64,000 nucleotides of DNA, taken from NCBI GenBank assembly GCA_947306495.1, contig CAMZGT010000002.1, positions 1 to 64,000 of the forward strand, read 5' to 3'. The notes under the pieces are model-generated. The model did not search any database, was not told the DNA's origin, and saw nothing but the letters and a program-made list of their open reading frames with translations. Shown here piece after piece: positions 8,202-16,303 of the stretch (its first letter is position 1; the number at the start of each line of letters is the position of its first letter). The translations under genes and the position numbers were made by a program. The stretch comes from an uncultured Acinetobacter sp. (GTDB taxonomy: Bacteria; Cyanobacteriota; Vampirovibrionia; Gastranaerophilales; Gastranaerophilaceae).

Positions 8202-9509
8202 ATGATATGTAAAAATTGTGGAAAAATGGTATTGCCAAAAGACGGACATTTACTTGATTATGAGTTCTTTTGTTCGGATTGTGCAATAGAATGTCACGAT
8301 TGTGGCGAGATTATTTTAAAAGATAGTGCCTATAAAACGGCAGATGAATATTACATTTGCGATAGTTGTTTAGATGATGATTACCGATATTGTGATGATT
8401 GCGGTGAAATCTTCAAATATGACGAAGTTACATGGATTGAAAATGAAGAAAAATATATTTGTGACAGTTGCTTAGATGAAGGTGAATACTACTCTTGCGA
8501 ATGTTGTGAAAAATATTTTAGCAAAGACGGTTTAGAACGGACTTATGATAATAATTGGGTTTGTGATGATTGCAGATGTAATGATTATTACTATTGTAAC
8601 GATTGTGGCAGAGCAACGCATCGTGATGATTGCCATTATATAGAATATCGTGATGCCGATTATTGCCCGAATTGTTATGACAACCATACTTGCGAAGATT
8701 ATATATACAGTTATCACGATTTTGATTGTTTTTCAAAACGCAAAACGGCAGACGAGCCATTAACTAATGAATACTTTGGTTTTGAGTTAGAAGTATCGGG
8801 TAATAGAGATTATGCTGAAGAATTTTTAGACCAAGTTTCTGATGTCGTATTAATGAATGACAGTTCTATTGAAAATGGTGGTTTTGAAATCGTCACTCAA
8901 CCAATGACGAGAAGATACTTCAAAGAACGATTTAAACCAATGTTTGAAAAAGGCTTGAAATTCCTAGACCAAAACGGATTCTACGGACATGGAATGGGTG
9001 GTATGCATGTCCATGTTTCTGCTGATATTTTTTCAAAAAGACAAATTGCACAAATGGCTGAAATCCTATACGGCAACGAAGATGATAGAAATATTTGGTT
9101 TTGTATATCACAACGCAAAGAAAAGAATATGGAAGAATGGAGTTGCATGACGGATCGCAATAGGTCGTTTGATGAAATTGTGAATTATGAATATGGTATG
9201 CCGAAAGTAGCGGATGATAGACATACCGCTTTAAATTTTGATAGCAGAACTTTTACTTATGAAATTAGAATATTTAACTCAAATACAAGAATAGAACGAG
9301 TTGTAAAAAATATGGAATGTGTATTTGCCCTAGTTGATTACACAAGACAAGAAGTAGATAACCCTTACAAGTGCAACACAAGAGGGTTTATAAACTTTGT
9401 TTTTGACAATCGGCTTGAATATCCATATTTATACGCATTTTTACTTGAACGCAGAGTAGAAGAACATTTTGGAATCAAATATACGGAAAAAGAATTGGAG
9501 GCAGCATAA
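8202..9509 (+). CDS. Amidoligase-like enzyme with five N-terminal CxxC..CxxC zinc-binding modules
   Basis: C-terminal motifs YFGFELEVSG, NDSSIENGGFEIVTQPMT, GGMHVHVS, TFTYEIRIFNSN match my knowledge of amidoligase_2 (GS-like COOH-NH2 ligase) proteins; N-terminus has five paired CxxC units. Confidence 0.75.
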   Translation: MICKNCGKMVLPKDGHLLDYEFFCSDCAIECHDCGEIILKDSAYKTADEYYICDSCLDDDYRYCDDCGEIFKYDEVTWIENEEKYICDSCLDEGEYYSCECCEKYFSKDGLERTYDNNWVCDDCRCNDYYYCNDCGRATHRDDCHYIEYRDADYCPNCYDNHTCEDYIYSYHDFDCFSKRKTADEPLTNEYFGFELEVSGNRDYAEEFLDQVSDVVLMNDSSIENGGFEIVTQPMTRRYFKERFKPMFEKGLKFLDQNGFYGHGMGGMHVHVSADIFSKRQIAQMAEILYGNEDDRNIWFCISQRKEKNMEEWSCMTDRNRSFDEIVNYEYGMPKVADDRHTALNFDSRTFTYEIRIFNSNTRIERVVKNMECVFALVDYTRQEVDNPYKCNTRGFINFVFDNRLEYPYLYAFLLERRVEEHFGIKYTEKELEAA

Positions 9510-10318
9510 TGTGTATTGCAATAGTTAAACCACAAGGCACTCAAATCTCTGACGAGTGCTTGCGAAATTGTTTTGAAAATAACCAAGACGGTGCCGGAAT
9601 TGCTTATGCAGTAAACGGCAAATTATATGTAACAAAAGGAATTTTTAAACTTGATGATTTTATGAAAAATGTAAGAGCAGTAGAAAAAATTGCTGAAGGT
9701 GATATTTTAATCCATTGTCGTATCGGAACAAGCGGAAAGAAAGATAAGAATAATTGTCATCCTCATTGGGTAAATAGTTCAGTTGTAATGATACATAACG
9801 GAATTTTGGATATTGATGTGCCGGATAAAAGCGAAGTATCAGATACTATTCTTTTTATAAATGAATATTTAAGTAATTTACCCGAAGATTTTATTAAAAA
9901 TACTTCAATTTTAAAACTGATTGAGCAAGTTATCGGTAAAAATAACAAATTTGCTTTTTTAAATAATAAAGGTGAATCAGCAATTTGTAATATAAAATCC
10001 GGTGTAGTTGATGAAGGCATTTGGTATTCAAACGAAACCTATAAATATAACAGTTATTGCGGTTATAGATCTTATTCTCAAAGAGAAATTCTTGATTATT
10101 TTGAAGATTATATCGGAACATTGGAAGATGATGAATATGAAAATTTAGGCGAATATCCTCTTATTGATAGATATGATTGGGTATTAGTGCCTTTTTCAAA
10201 AGAAAATTACAGGGATAGATACAATTACATAAGTTTAAAAAGTTATTCTGAACAACTTTATAAACAGTATCAAAAAGGATTTAAAGATTTTAGCAAAAGA
10301 TACAAAATTGCATCATAG
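9509..10318 (+). CDS. Class-II glutamine amidotransferase (Ntn hydrolase)-like
   Basis: Starts MCIAIVKPQG (Cys2 nucleophile), NNQDGAGIAY, HCRIGTSGKKDKNNCHPH, MIHNGIL. Stop/start overlap (TAATG) with amidoligase gene. Confidence 0.8.
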   Translation: MCIAIVKPQGTQISDECLRNCFENNQDGAGIAYAVNGKLYVTKGIFKLDDFMKNVRAVEKIAEGDILIHCRIGTSGKKDKNNCHPHWVNSSVVMIHNGILDIDVPDKSEVSDTILFINEYLSNLPEDFIKNTSILKLIEQVIGKNNKFAFLNNKGESAICNIKSGVVDEGIWYSNETYKYNSYCGYRSYSQREILDYFEDYIGTLEDDEYENLGEYPLIDRYDWVLVPFSKENYRDRYNYISLKSYSEQLYKQYQKGFKDFSKRYKIAS

Positions 10319-10330
10319 AAAGGGGGAAAA

Positions 10331-10537
10331 ATGGCTGATTGGAATTGGAAAGTTTTAGATGACGGAACATTACAAATTTATAACGGCAACATTTTGTATT
10401 GGGAAATTGACAACTGTAACGCAGAAAATGAAGATGAAGTTGAACGAATTGCCCGAAAAGCAATAAGGGATTACATTTATCTTCTAAATGACATATTTGA
10501 TTGTGACGAAGAATATGACTGTTGCGGAAATTATTAA
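10331..10537 (+). CDS. Small acidic hypothetical protein
   Basis: 68 aa ORF, SD AAAGGGGG, in the amidoligase gene train. Confidence 0.6.
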   Translation: MADWNWKVLDDGTLQIYNGNILYWEIDNCNAENEDEVERIARKAIRDYIYLLNDIFDCDEEYDCCGNY

Positions 10538-10551
10538 AAGGATAAAAGTAT

Positions 10552-10869
10552 ATGCAGCAATTAAGATTACAATTCAACCAATATACCGTACCGGAAGAAT
10601 ATGACTACGCAAATTTGTATGAAGGTGAACTGATAAAAGACAAAGACAGCAATATTTATTTTGGTAGCGGATATAACGGGAAAAAGACACTAACTTTTTA
10701 TAACGACAAAAACACCGGCAAAATGTGGTCGCAAATTGAAGGTGCTGATTTGGAATTTATCAATTTTGCAGAGGCATATCAATTTATTCTTACAAATAAT
10801 ATCCCTGTTTATAACATGTCGTGTGGTTCTTGGGAAAAAGAAATAAAACAATATGAAAGGAGTAAATAA
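10552..10869 (+). CDS. Hypothetical protein
   Basis: 105 aa ORF in the same tightly packed train. Confidence 0.6.
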   Translation: MQQLRLQFNQYTVPEEYDYANLYEGELIKDKDSNIYFGSGYNGKKTLTFYNDKNTGKMWSQIEGADLEFINFAEAYQFILTNNIPVYNMSCGSWEKEIKQYERSK

Positions 10870-11024
10870 TGAATGTTGCAGAAATTATTAAAATACTTAA
10901 CAAATTACCTCAACATTTGCCTGTCGTAATGCCGGATATGATACCGATTACACAAGTTGTTGAAGTTCCGTATGGAAATGGTGTTGTCGTAATAACGGAT
11001 GCAGAAGAAAGCGAGGAAAAATAA
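10869..11024 (+). CDS. Small hypothetical protein (51 aa, below track cutoff)
   Basis: ATG 10869 to TAA 11022-11024 (MNVAEIIKILNKLPQHLPVVMPDMIPITQVVEVPYGNGVVVITDAEESEEK); SD GAAAGGAG, one-base overlaps with both neighbours. Confidence 0.6.
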   Translation: MNVAEIIKILNKLPQHLPVVMPDMIPITQVVEVPYGNGVVVITDAEESEEK

Positions 11025-11245
11025 TGAATATTTATCGTGTAGTTTTAAGCATACAAGATTATGACACTATGGAAAAAATTAATAAAATCACAGGCTCTTG
11101 TGAATTTAATGATGAAAATTGGGTAAATTTGGAAGTTATACAAGAATACCCAAAATTGTTGGAATACATAACTGATGAAGAATTAAATGCACTTAAAAAC
11201 AAAGAGATTGATACTGTTGTTTTTACGGCATTATCTTCAGTATAA
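11024..11245 (+). CDS. Small acidic protein, paralogue A
   Basis: 73 aa; aligns over its length with 11516-11734. Confidence 0.65.
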   Translation: MNIYRVVLSIQDYDTMEKINKITGSCEFNDENWVNLEVIQEYPKLLEYITDEELNALKNKEIDTVVFTALSSV

Positions 11246-11258
11246 GAAAGAGGTATAA

Positions 11259-11525
11259 ATGGAAACAAAATATTTTGTAGAATATGCTGATTATTTATTT
11301 AAGCCTGTTTTATATTCAGAAAAGCAATTAAAAGAATATGCAATAAGTCTTTATGACGAATACTTAAAAACAGGCGAACAGGAATTATTATTGGAAGATT
11401 ATAACAGGAATGATTTATCTCATACTGATAAAGCATTAGATTTTTTAAACCGTAGATTTTCTGATGATGATATACCATTTCAAGAAGTAGAAATTTATAA
11501 GGAAAGGAAAGAAAAATGGCAGTAA
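11259..11525 (+). CDS. Hypothetical acidic protein
   Basis: 88 aa ORF with SD AAGAGG, between the two paralogues. Confidence 0.6.
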   Translation: METKYFVEYADYLFKPVLYSEKQLKEYAISLYDEYLKTGEQELLLEDYNRNDLSHTDKALDFLNRRFSDDDIPFQEVEIYKERKEKWQ

Positions 11526-11734
11526 TAGACAAAGTTATTATGAGTTTACAAGAATCAGACGATATGGAAAGGATTAACAGTATTACCGGAATTAGTTATG
11601 ACAATACTGATAATTGGGTGGATATTGAAACAATCGAAGAAAACCCCGAATTAAAACAATACATATCAGATGATGAGTATGATGCTATGTTAAATGGCGA
11701 GGCTGATTATATTGCATTTAGGATAGATTATTAG
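11516..11734 (+). CDS. Small acidic protein, paralogue B
   Basis: 72 aa; shares ME(K/R)IN(K/S)ITG...(D/E)NWV(N/D)(L/I)E.I.E.P.L..YI.D(E/D)E..A with 11024-11245. Confidence 0.65.
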   Translation: MAVIDKVIMSLQESDDMERINSITGISYDNTDNWVDIETIEENPELKQYISDDEYDAMLNGEADYIAFRIDY

Positions 11735-11743
11735 AGGTAAATT

Positions 11744-12286
11744 ATGAAAAAAATAAAATTAACGGATATACTTGAAAGCATTGAATTTAGTTATGTTATA
11801 AATGACGATAACACTTTTTCTCTGCGTGATTGCCAAGATTGTAATTTAGGTAATATTGAAAACGATAAATTTGATATTGATAAAAATTTGGCTATGAATG
11901 TAATTGATAGAATAGAAATTTATATCAATGACTATTATTTGTCTGATATTGCAGAACGATTAAGAACGGAATGTAATGATAGCATAAGTATTACTGAAAA
12001 TTATTTTGATTTTTTAGAAAAAATGCAGAAATATCCCAAAGTATTTAAAGATGATATTGATACAATGAAAACCTTTGTTAATCCAAATTTGCTTGATATA
12101 TCGGATATAAAGCAAAATGCAAAAATAAAATTAAAATGTTTCAGATGTGGAACAAGATTACAAAAATCAGCCATTAAGGATTATACATATTTTTGTCCTA
12201 ATTGTTGCGAAGATTTTTATAGGTTTGAACAAGAAACAAAGAAAGGAATATTTAGATGTTTATCAAAATTGATGCAGATTGGGTAA
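11744..12286 (+). CDS. Hypothetical protein with C-terminal zinc ribbon
   Basis: 180 aa; CFRCGTRLQKSAIKDYTYFCPNCC. Confidence 0.65.
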   Translation: MKKIKLTDILESIEFSYVINDDNTFSLRDCQDCNLGNIENDKFDIDKNLAMNVIDRIEIYINDYYLSDIAERLRTECNDSISITENYFDFLEKMQKYPKVFKDDIDTMKTFVNPNLLDISDIKQNAKIKLKCFRCGTRLQKSAIKDYTYFCPNCCEDFYRFEQETKKGIFRCLSKLMQIG

Positions 12287-12651
12287 AAAATAATTATATT
12301 GATGATTATACAAATTATAAAAATAAAGAAGAAGTTATTGCGGATGCAACAAGATTTTATCATGAGCATTTTCAACAAGAAGATGATTATGACAAAGATT
12401 TTGAAGTAACAACATTTGAACAGGCAAAAAAATTTTGGGAATGTAACGGTTATGAAGTAAAGGAACGAAAAGGCAGGGAGTATATTTGCCCTGTGTGTGA
12501 TTCTAAAAATACCGATTCTTCCGGTAGCGAAATAGAAGGCGGATATATAACCTACCATTACTACTGTAAAGATTGTGGTGCTACTTATGACGAAGATTTT
12601 GAGCTTGTATTTAGTGGTTTTGATAATGTATCATTATCTAGCAATACATAG
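12256..12651 (+). CDS. Hypothetical protein with zinc ribbon
   Basis: 131 aa; ICPVCDSKNTDSSGSEIEGGYITYHYYCKDCGATYDED; overlaps previous ORF by 31 bp. Confidence 0.65.
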   Translation: MFIKIDADWVKNNYIDDYTNYKNKEEVIADATRFYHEHFQQEDDYDKDFEVTTFEQAKKFWECNGYEVKERKGREYICPVCDSKNTDSSGSEIEGGYITYHYYCKDCGATYDEDFELVFSGFDNVSLSSNT

Positions 12652-13309
12652 AATGAAATAAACCGACAACTTGACCTACAATTCTAAAATTAAGTGTTTT
12701 GTCAATTATAAACGGTGGATAATTGGTATTCTTGGATATTGCAATAATACTGTTACCGCTTGTTTTTAATTCTTTACACATTGGCTGACCGTCATAACTA
12801 AATACATAGATTTGACCGTCTTTTACACTTGTTTTAGATTTATCAACCAAAATCATATCGTTATCATTAATATCCGGTGACATACTATCGCCTTTTGCGT
12901 ATATAATTTCAGTTTCGTGCTTATCAGCATTAAAGTATTTTTGCAATAATTGACTTGGCAAAGGCAAGTTTTCAGATGTAAATTCGTCATAAACTTCTAC
13001 ACCAAAACCGCAACTTGCTGATACATCAGATTTAACAGGAACATTTACCATATTAGGTTTATCAGCAAATTGTTTGTATAATTGTGTATCAGTTTTGCCG
13101 ATTTCTTCTAAATGTTGAACTAACATTAATTGTTCTTCCTTTGTTATAGCAGAATTACGGCTAAATCTTAACCCAATATTTTGTCTTGTAAAATTAAAGA
13201 TTTTGGCATACTTTGATTGGGAAATTTTGCCAATTTCCTCTACATATTGAGCATAAATGCTACTATGCATGTACTTGTCGGAGCAAGCACAGTTGTCTTT
13301 CTTTTTCAT
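12638..13309 (-). CDS. Phage repressor, HTH plus S24/LexA-like peptidase
   Basis: SASCGFGVEVYDE cleavage-type segment, YAKGDSMSPDINDNDMILVD and KDGQIYVF catalytic region; ATG at 13309 chosen over 13330 because an operator-like palindrome overlaps the latter. Confidence 0.8.
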   Translation of the reverse strand: MKKKDNCACSDKYMHSSIYAQYVEEIGKISQSKYAKIFNFTRQNIGLRFSRNSAITKEEQLMLVQHLEEIGKTDTQLYKQFADKPNMVNVPVKSDVSASCGFGVEVYDEFTSENLPLPSQLLQKYFNADKHETEIIYAKGDSMSPDINDNDMILVDKSKTSVKDGQIYVFSYDGQPMCKELKTSGNSIIAISKNTNYPPFIIDKTLNFRIVGQVVGLFHSMYC

Positions 13310-13325
13310 ATTACTCCAGCAATTT

Positions 13326-13341
13326 GTCAAATGTGATTGAC
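13326..13341. promoter_or_regulatory. Candidate repressor operator 1
   Basis: GTCAAATGTGATTGAC, imperfect dyad sharing the GATTGAC half-site with 13462-13477. Confidence 0.6.
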
Positions 13342-13461
13342 GGTTTTTGTGATTTTACTATGACACTTTGTTAAGCATTTTGCAATAAATTTACATTTTG
13401 TCATAGGTTGTTTATAACTACATTTCGTACACATAAAATTTTATAATATCTTAACAAAAAT

Positions 13462-13477
13462 GTCAATCGTGATTGAC
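13462..13477. promoter_or_regulatory. Candidate repressor operator 2
   Basis: GTCAATC-GT-GATTGAC, perfect 7-bp dyad upstream of repressor. Confidence 0.7.
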
Positions 13478-13569
13478 ACTTTTTCCATATTGATAAATAA
13501 TACAATCATAAAAGGTGTTTATTAAAATTTACTAGGAAAAAGAGAGGGAAGTCCAACTACTTAACCCTT

Positions 13570-13599
13570 AAATAAAGTTGTCTTTTTGTAACTTTATTT
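13570..13599. repeat. Inverted repeat in early-operon leader
   Basis: AAATAAAGTT-GTCTTTTTGT-AACTTTATTT, perfect 10-bp arms. Confidence 0.75.
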
Positions 13600-13644
13600 A
13601 TGAGGTTTAGTTGTTGTACCAAAATTCAGAAAAGAGAGGAAGTT

Positions 13645-13827
13645 ATGGCAAAAAATCAGCGAAGAAAATCGAGAGGTTTTCGTAACAGTTCGGGTAAATT
13701 CGTGCCGGATTATTATGCACAAATTAATACAAGAAACATTGATTTACCCATTGATTTGCCACTGTTTATGCAGGCAAAAGACATAAGAGAAACATTTAAG
13801 GAAAACGGATTAGTAGCAGAGAGGTAA
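13645..13827 (+). CDS. Small basic hypothetical phage protein
   Basis: ATG 13645 after AGAGAGGAAG (MAKNQRRKSRGFRNSSGKFVPDYY...); track start 13600 less likely. Confidence 0.55.
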   Translation: MAKNQRRKSRGFRNSSGKFVPDYYAQINTRNIDLPIDLPLFMQAKDIRETFKENGLVAER

Positions 13828-13831
13828 AAAA

Positions 13832-14011
13832 ATGAAAGTAAAAGAATTTGTTGAAAGTTTGTTAAGTATTGAAAATCAAGATGCAGAATTGATTTTTGAA
13901 TTTACTGAAGGTGGTGAAACTACCGATTATTCTCTACAAGAAGATACCACAAGTTTTAGTGACTATGCGTATCTTACGGTTAGAGGTTGTTTAGAAAAAG
14001 ATTTCTGCTAA
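13832..14011 (+). CDS. Small acidic hypothetical protein (59 aa)
   Basis: MKVKEFVESLLSIENQDAELIFEFTEGGETTDYSLQEDTTSFSDYAYLTVRGCLEKDFC; SD AGAGAGG. Confidence 0.5.
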   Translation: MKVKEFVESLLSIENQDAELIFEFTEGGETTDYSLQEDTTSFSDYAYLTVRGCLEKDFC

Positions 14012-14029
14012 CAAAAGAAAGGAGTAATA

Positions 14030-14920
14030 ATGTTTACCGCAGAAGAACGCAGAAAGTATATTGGTGGCTCTGATATTGCATCAATTTTGGGAATGAGTAG
14101 GTGGAAAACACCATTTACTTTATGGCTTGAAAAAACAGGCGAAGTTGAGCCTAGTGATTTATCAGACAATGAGGCGGTGCAACTTGGTACGGAATTAGAA
14201 GAATTTGTTGCACAAAAGTTTTCAAGAGTAACAGGCTTGAAAGTAAGAAAAAGAACGGCTATATACACACATAAAAAATATCCGTTTTTAGCAGCACATG
14301 TTGATAGATTAATAGTAGGAACTGATGAACTGTTAGAATGTAAAACTTGTAGCAGTTATAAGGCTGAAGAATGGGAAGATATTATCGTCAAAGAAGAAAT
14401 TGACGGAAAAATTGTTGAAAAAGTAATTGAAAAAATACCACAAGAATATTTATTACAAGTTATGTGGTATTTGGGAATTACAAACAAAAAACGAGGCTAT
14501 ATTGCAGTTCTTATTGGCGGTCAAAAGTTTAAATATAGAAAAATAGATTTTGATGCCGAATTATTTGATTCTATGTTAAAAGCAGCAATCGAATTTTGGA
14601 ATTGCGTTGAAAACAAAATACCACCTGCATTTATACCTAGTGATAATGAATTGTTAGTACAAATTTATCCTCAACAGGAAGAAAATGCAGAATTTATTAA
14701 CGACCAAAAGCAAGAAAAATTGATTGATCGTTTACAAAAAATTAAGTCCAAACGAGCAGAACTCAAAGAAAAACAGGACTTAATAGAGGCAAGACTTAAA
14801 AATATCATTAATACCCATGCCGGAATAATGACTGAAAAATACAGAGTGTCTTGGCAAACAGGCAAAACTTCAACAATACGAACTTTTAGAGTTTATGAAA
14901 ATAAGAAAAAGGCTGCATAG
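14030..14920 (+). CDS. YqaJ-family viral recombinase/exonuclease
   Basis: RRKYIGGSDIASILGMSRWKTPFTLWLEKTG, LAAHVDRLIVGTDELLECKTCS, next to RecT. Confidence 0.9.
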   Translation: MFTAEERRKYIGGSDIASILGMSRWKTPFTLWLEKTGEVEPSDLSDNEAVQLGTELEEFVAQKFSRVTGLKVRKRTAIYTHKKYPFLAAHVDRLIVGTDELLECKTCSSYKAEEWEDIIVKEEIDGKIVEKVIEKIPQEYLLQVMWYLGITNKKRGYIAVLIGGQKFKYRKIDFDAELFDSMLKAAIEFWNCVENKIPPAFIPSDNELLVQIYPQQEENAEFINDQKQEKLIDRLQKIKSKRAELKEKQDLIEARLKNIINTHAGIMTEKYRVSWQTGKTSTIRTFRVYENKKKAA

Positions 14921-14967
14921 CCAAAGAGATTATAAAAGTGGAAGGTCGAAAGACGGAAAGGAAATTT

Positions 14968-15870
14968 ATGAGTACACAAATTGCAGAAATTAAAGCACAA
15001 GTTGTCGAAAAGCAAAAAGGTGCAAAAACAATTCAAGAACTTTTACAAAAAAGTTTGAAAGAATTGGATAAAGCACTCCCCAAACACATAACGGCTGAAA
15101 GACTTGGAAGGATAGTTCTAACTTGCGTAAGAAAAAATCCCGAACTTGCTGAATGTACCCCCGAATCATTTTTAGGTGCAGTATTTCAAGCAGCACAATT
15201 AGGGCTAGAGCCTGATACTGACGGACAGGCATATCTTCTTGTATTTAATAATTCAAGAAAGATTAACGGAAAATGGACTAAACTCAAAGAAGTCCAATTT
15301 GTAATAGGTTATAAAGGTTATGTTGATTTATTTTACAGGCACGAATTAGGTTTGAAAGTAAGTATGCACACCGTTTATTCTAAAGATGAATTTAGGTATG
15401 AATACGGAACAAATGAAACAATAAGACACATAACTTATGATATACCGGATGCAAACGGTGAAGTTGATAGAGGTAAACCAATTAAATATTATGCTATTGC
15501 TCATTTAGCAAACGGTGAATGTGCATTTAAGGTAATGAACAGGACTGAATGTATCACTCATGCTATGAAACACTCTAAAGCATATATTGATATGGAATTT
15601 GATGATAATGAGAAAAAATATGTACCAATTAAAAATCCTCATTTTAATCCTAATTCCGCTTGGGTAACTGATGAAAATGCTATGTGTAAGAAAACTGTTT
15701 TAATACAGTTGATGAAAACCTTGCCTAAGTCCGTAGAAATAAGAAAAGCATTTGATATGGATAATACAACCAAAATAAAAGTTTTGGCTGATATGTCAGA
15801 AGTCAAAGATGTTACTGATTGGAGTGATAAAAAGTTAGTGGCTGATGATGAAGAAAGGAAGGTTGCATAG
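14968..15870 (+). CDS. recT: RecT-family single-strand annealing protein
   Basis: MSTQIAEIKAQ...LGRIVLTCVRKNPELAECTPESFLGAVFQAAQLGLEPDTDGQAYLLVFNN; ATG 14968 after GGAAAGGAA. Confidence 0.92.
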   Translation: MSTQIAEIKAQVVEKQKGAKTIQELLQKSLKELDKALPKHITAERLGRIVLTCVRKNPELAECTPESFLGAVFQAAQLGLEPDTDGQAYLLVFNNSRKINGKWTKLKEVQFVIGYKGYVDLFYRHELGLKVSMHTVYSKDEFRYEYGTNETIRHITYDIPDANGEVDRGKPIKYYAIAHLANGECAFKVMNRTECITHAMKHSKAYIDMEFDDNEKKYVPIKNPHFNPNSAWVTDENAMCKKTVLIQLMKTLPKSVEIRKAFDMDNTTKIKVLADMSEVKDVTDWSDKKLVADDEERKVA

Positions 15871-16271
15871 TGAACAGGGTAGAGATTATGGGTAGGTTGA
15901 ATTGGAAGGAAATCAGATATTTTGAATCCGGTGCTTGCAGAACAAAAATTCTTTTGAGCAAAAAGAAACCTAACGCAAATAATCCCGATGAAACACAAAA
16001 TTACGATTCCTTCCCTATAATATTTTTCAATAACAAGAATGATAATATAGCGGAAAGAATTGCTGAAGATGTATCAGAAGGTGATTATGTTCATATTGTA
16101 GGCACATTAACAAGAAATCAGCCTAAAAATAAAACATCTAAAGAAACTGAAATTATCGGTTGGGATTTTCGTAAAACAAAATGGTCTAACGATAAGAAAA
16201 GATATGTTTATGAAGATGATGAAAATGAAGTTGTCGGCTACGGCAAAATAGACAAAAAAGAAGTAGCATAA
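15870..16271 (+). CDS. ssb: Single-stranded DNA-binding-like protein
   Basis: OB-fold-like 133 aa protein following RecT; GTG start overlapping RecT stop. Confidence 0.7.
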   Translation: MNRVEIMGRLNWKEIRYFESGACRTKILLSKKKPNANNPDETQNYDSFPIIFFNNKNDNIAERIAEDVSEGDYVHIVGTLTRNQPKNKTSKETEIIGWDFRKTKWSNDKKRYVYEDDENEVVGYGKIDKKEVA

Positions 16272-16303
16272 GTCCGATAAAATAAGAGAGAAAGCAATAT
16301 ATA

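Noticed and set aside
8518-8760. Minus-strand Asn/His-rich ORFs (8518-8760, 8532-8717)
   Set aside because: Antisense to the cysteine-repeat part of the amidoligase; low-complexity translation produced by GAT/TGT-rich codons.
9763-10121. Minus-strand ORFs antisense to the GATase
   Set aside because: Overlap a conserved coding frame and lack plausible SD or homology.
8202-12651. Toxin-antitoxin or known anti-phage defence module
   Set aside because: No recognisable toxin, nuclease, TIR, CBASS or retron motifs; amidoligase/GATase annotation fits better.
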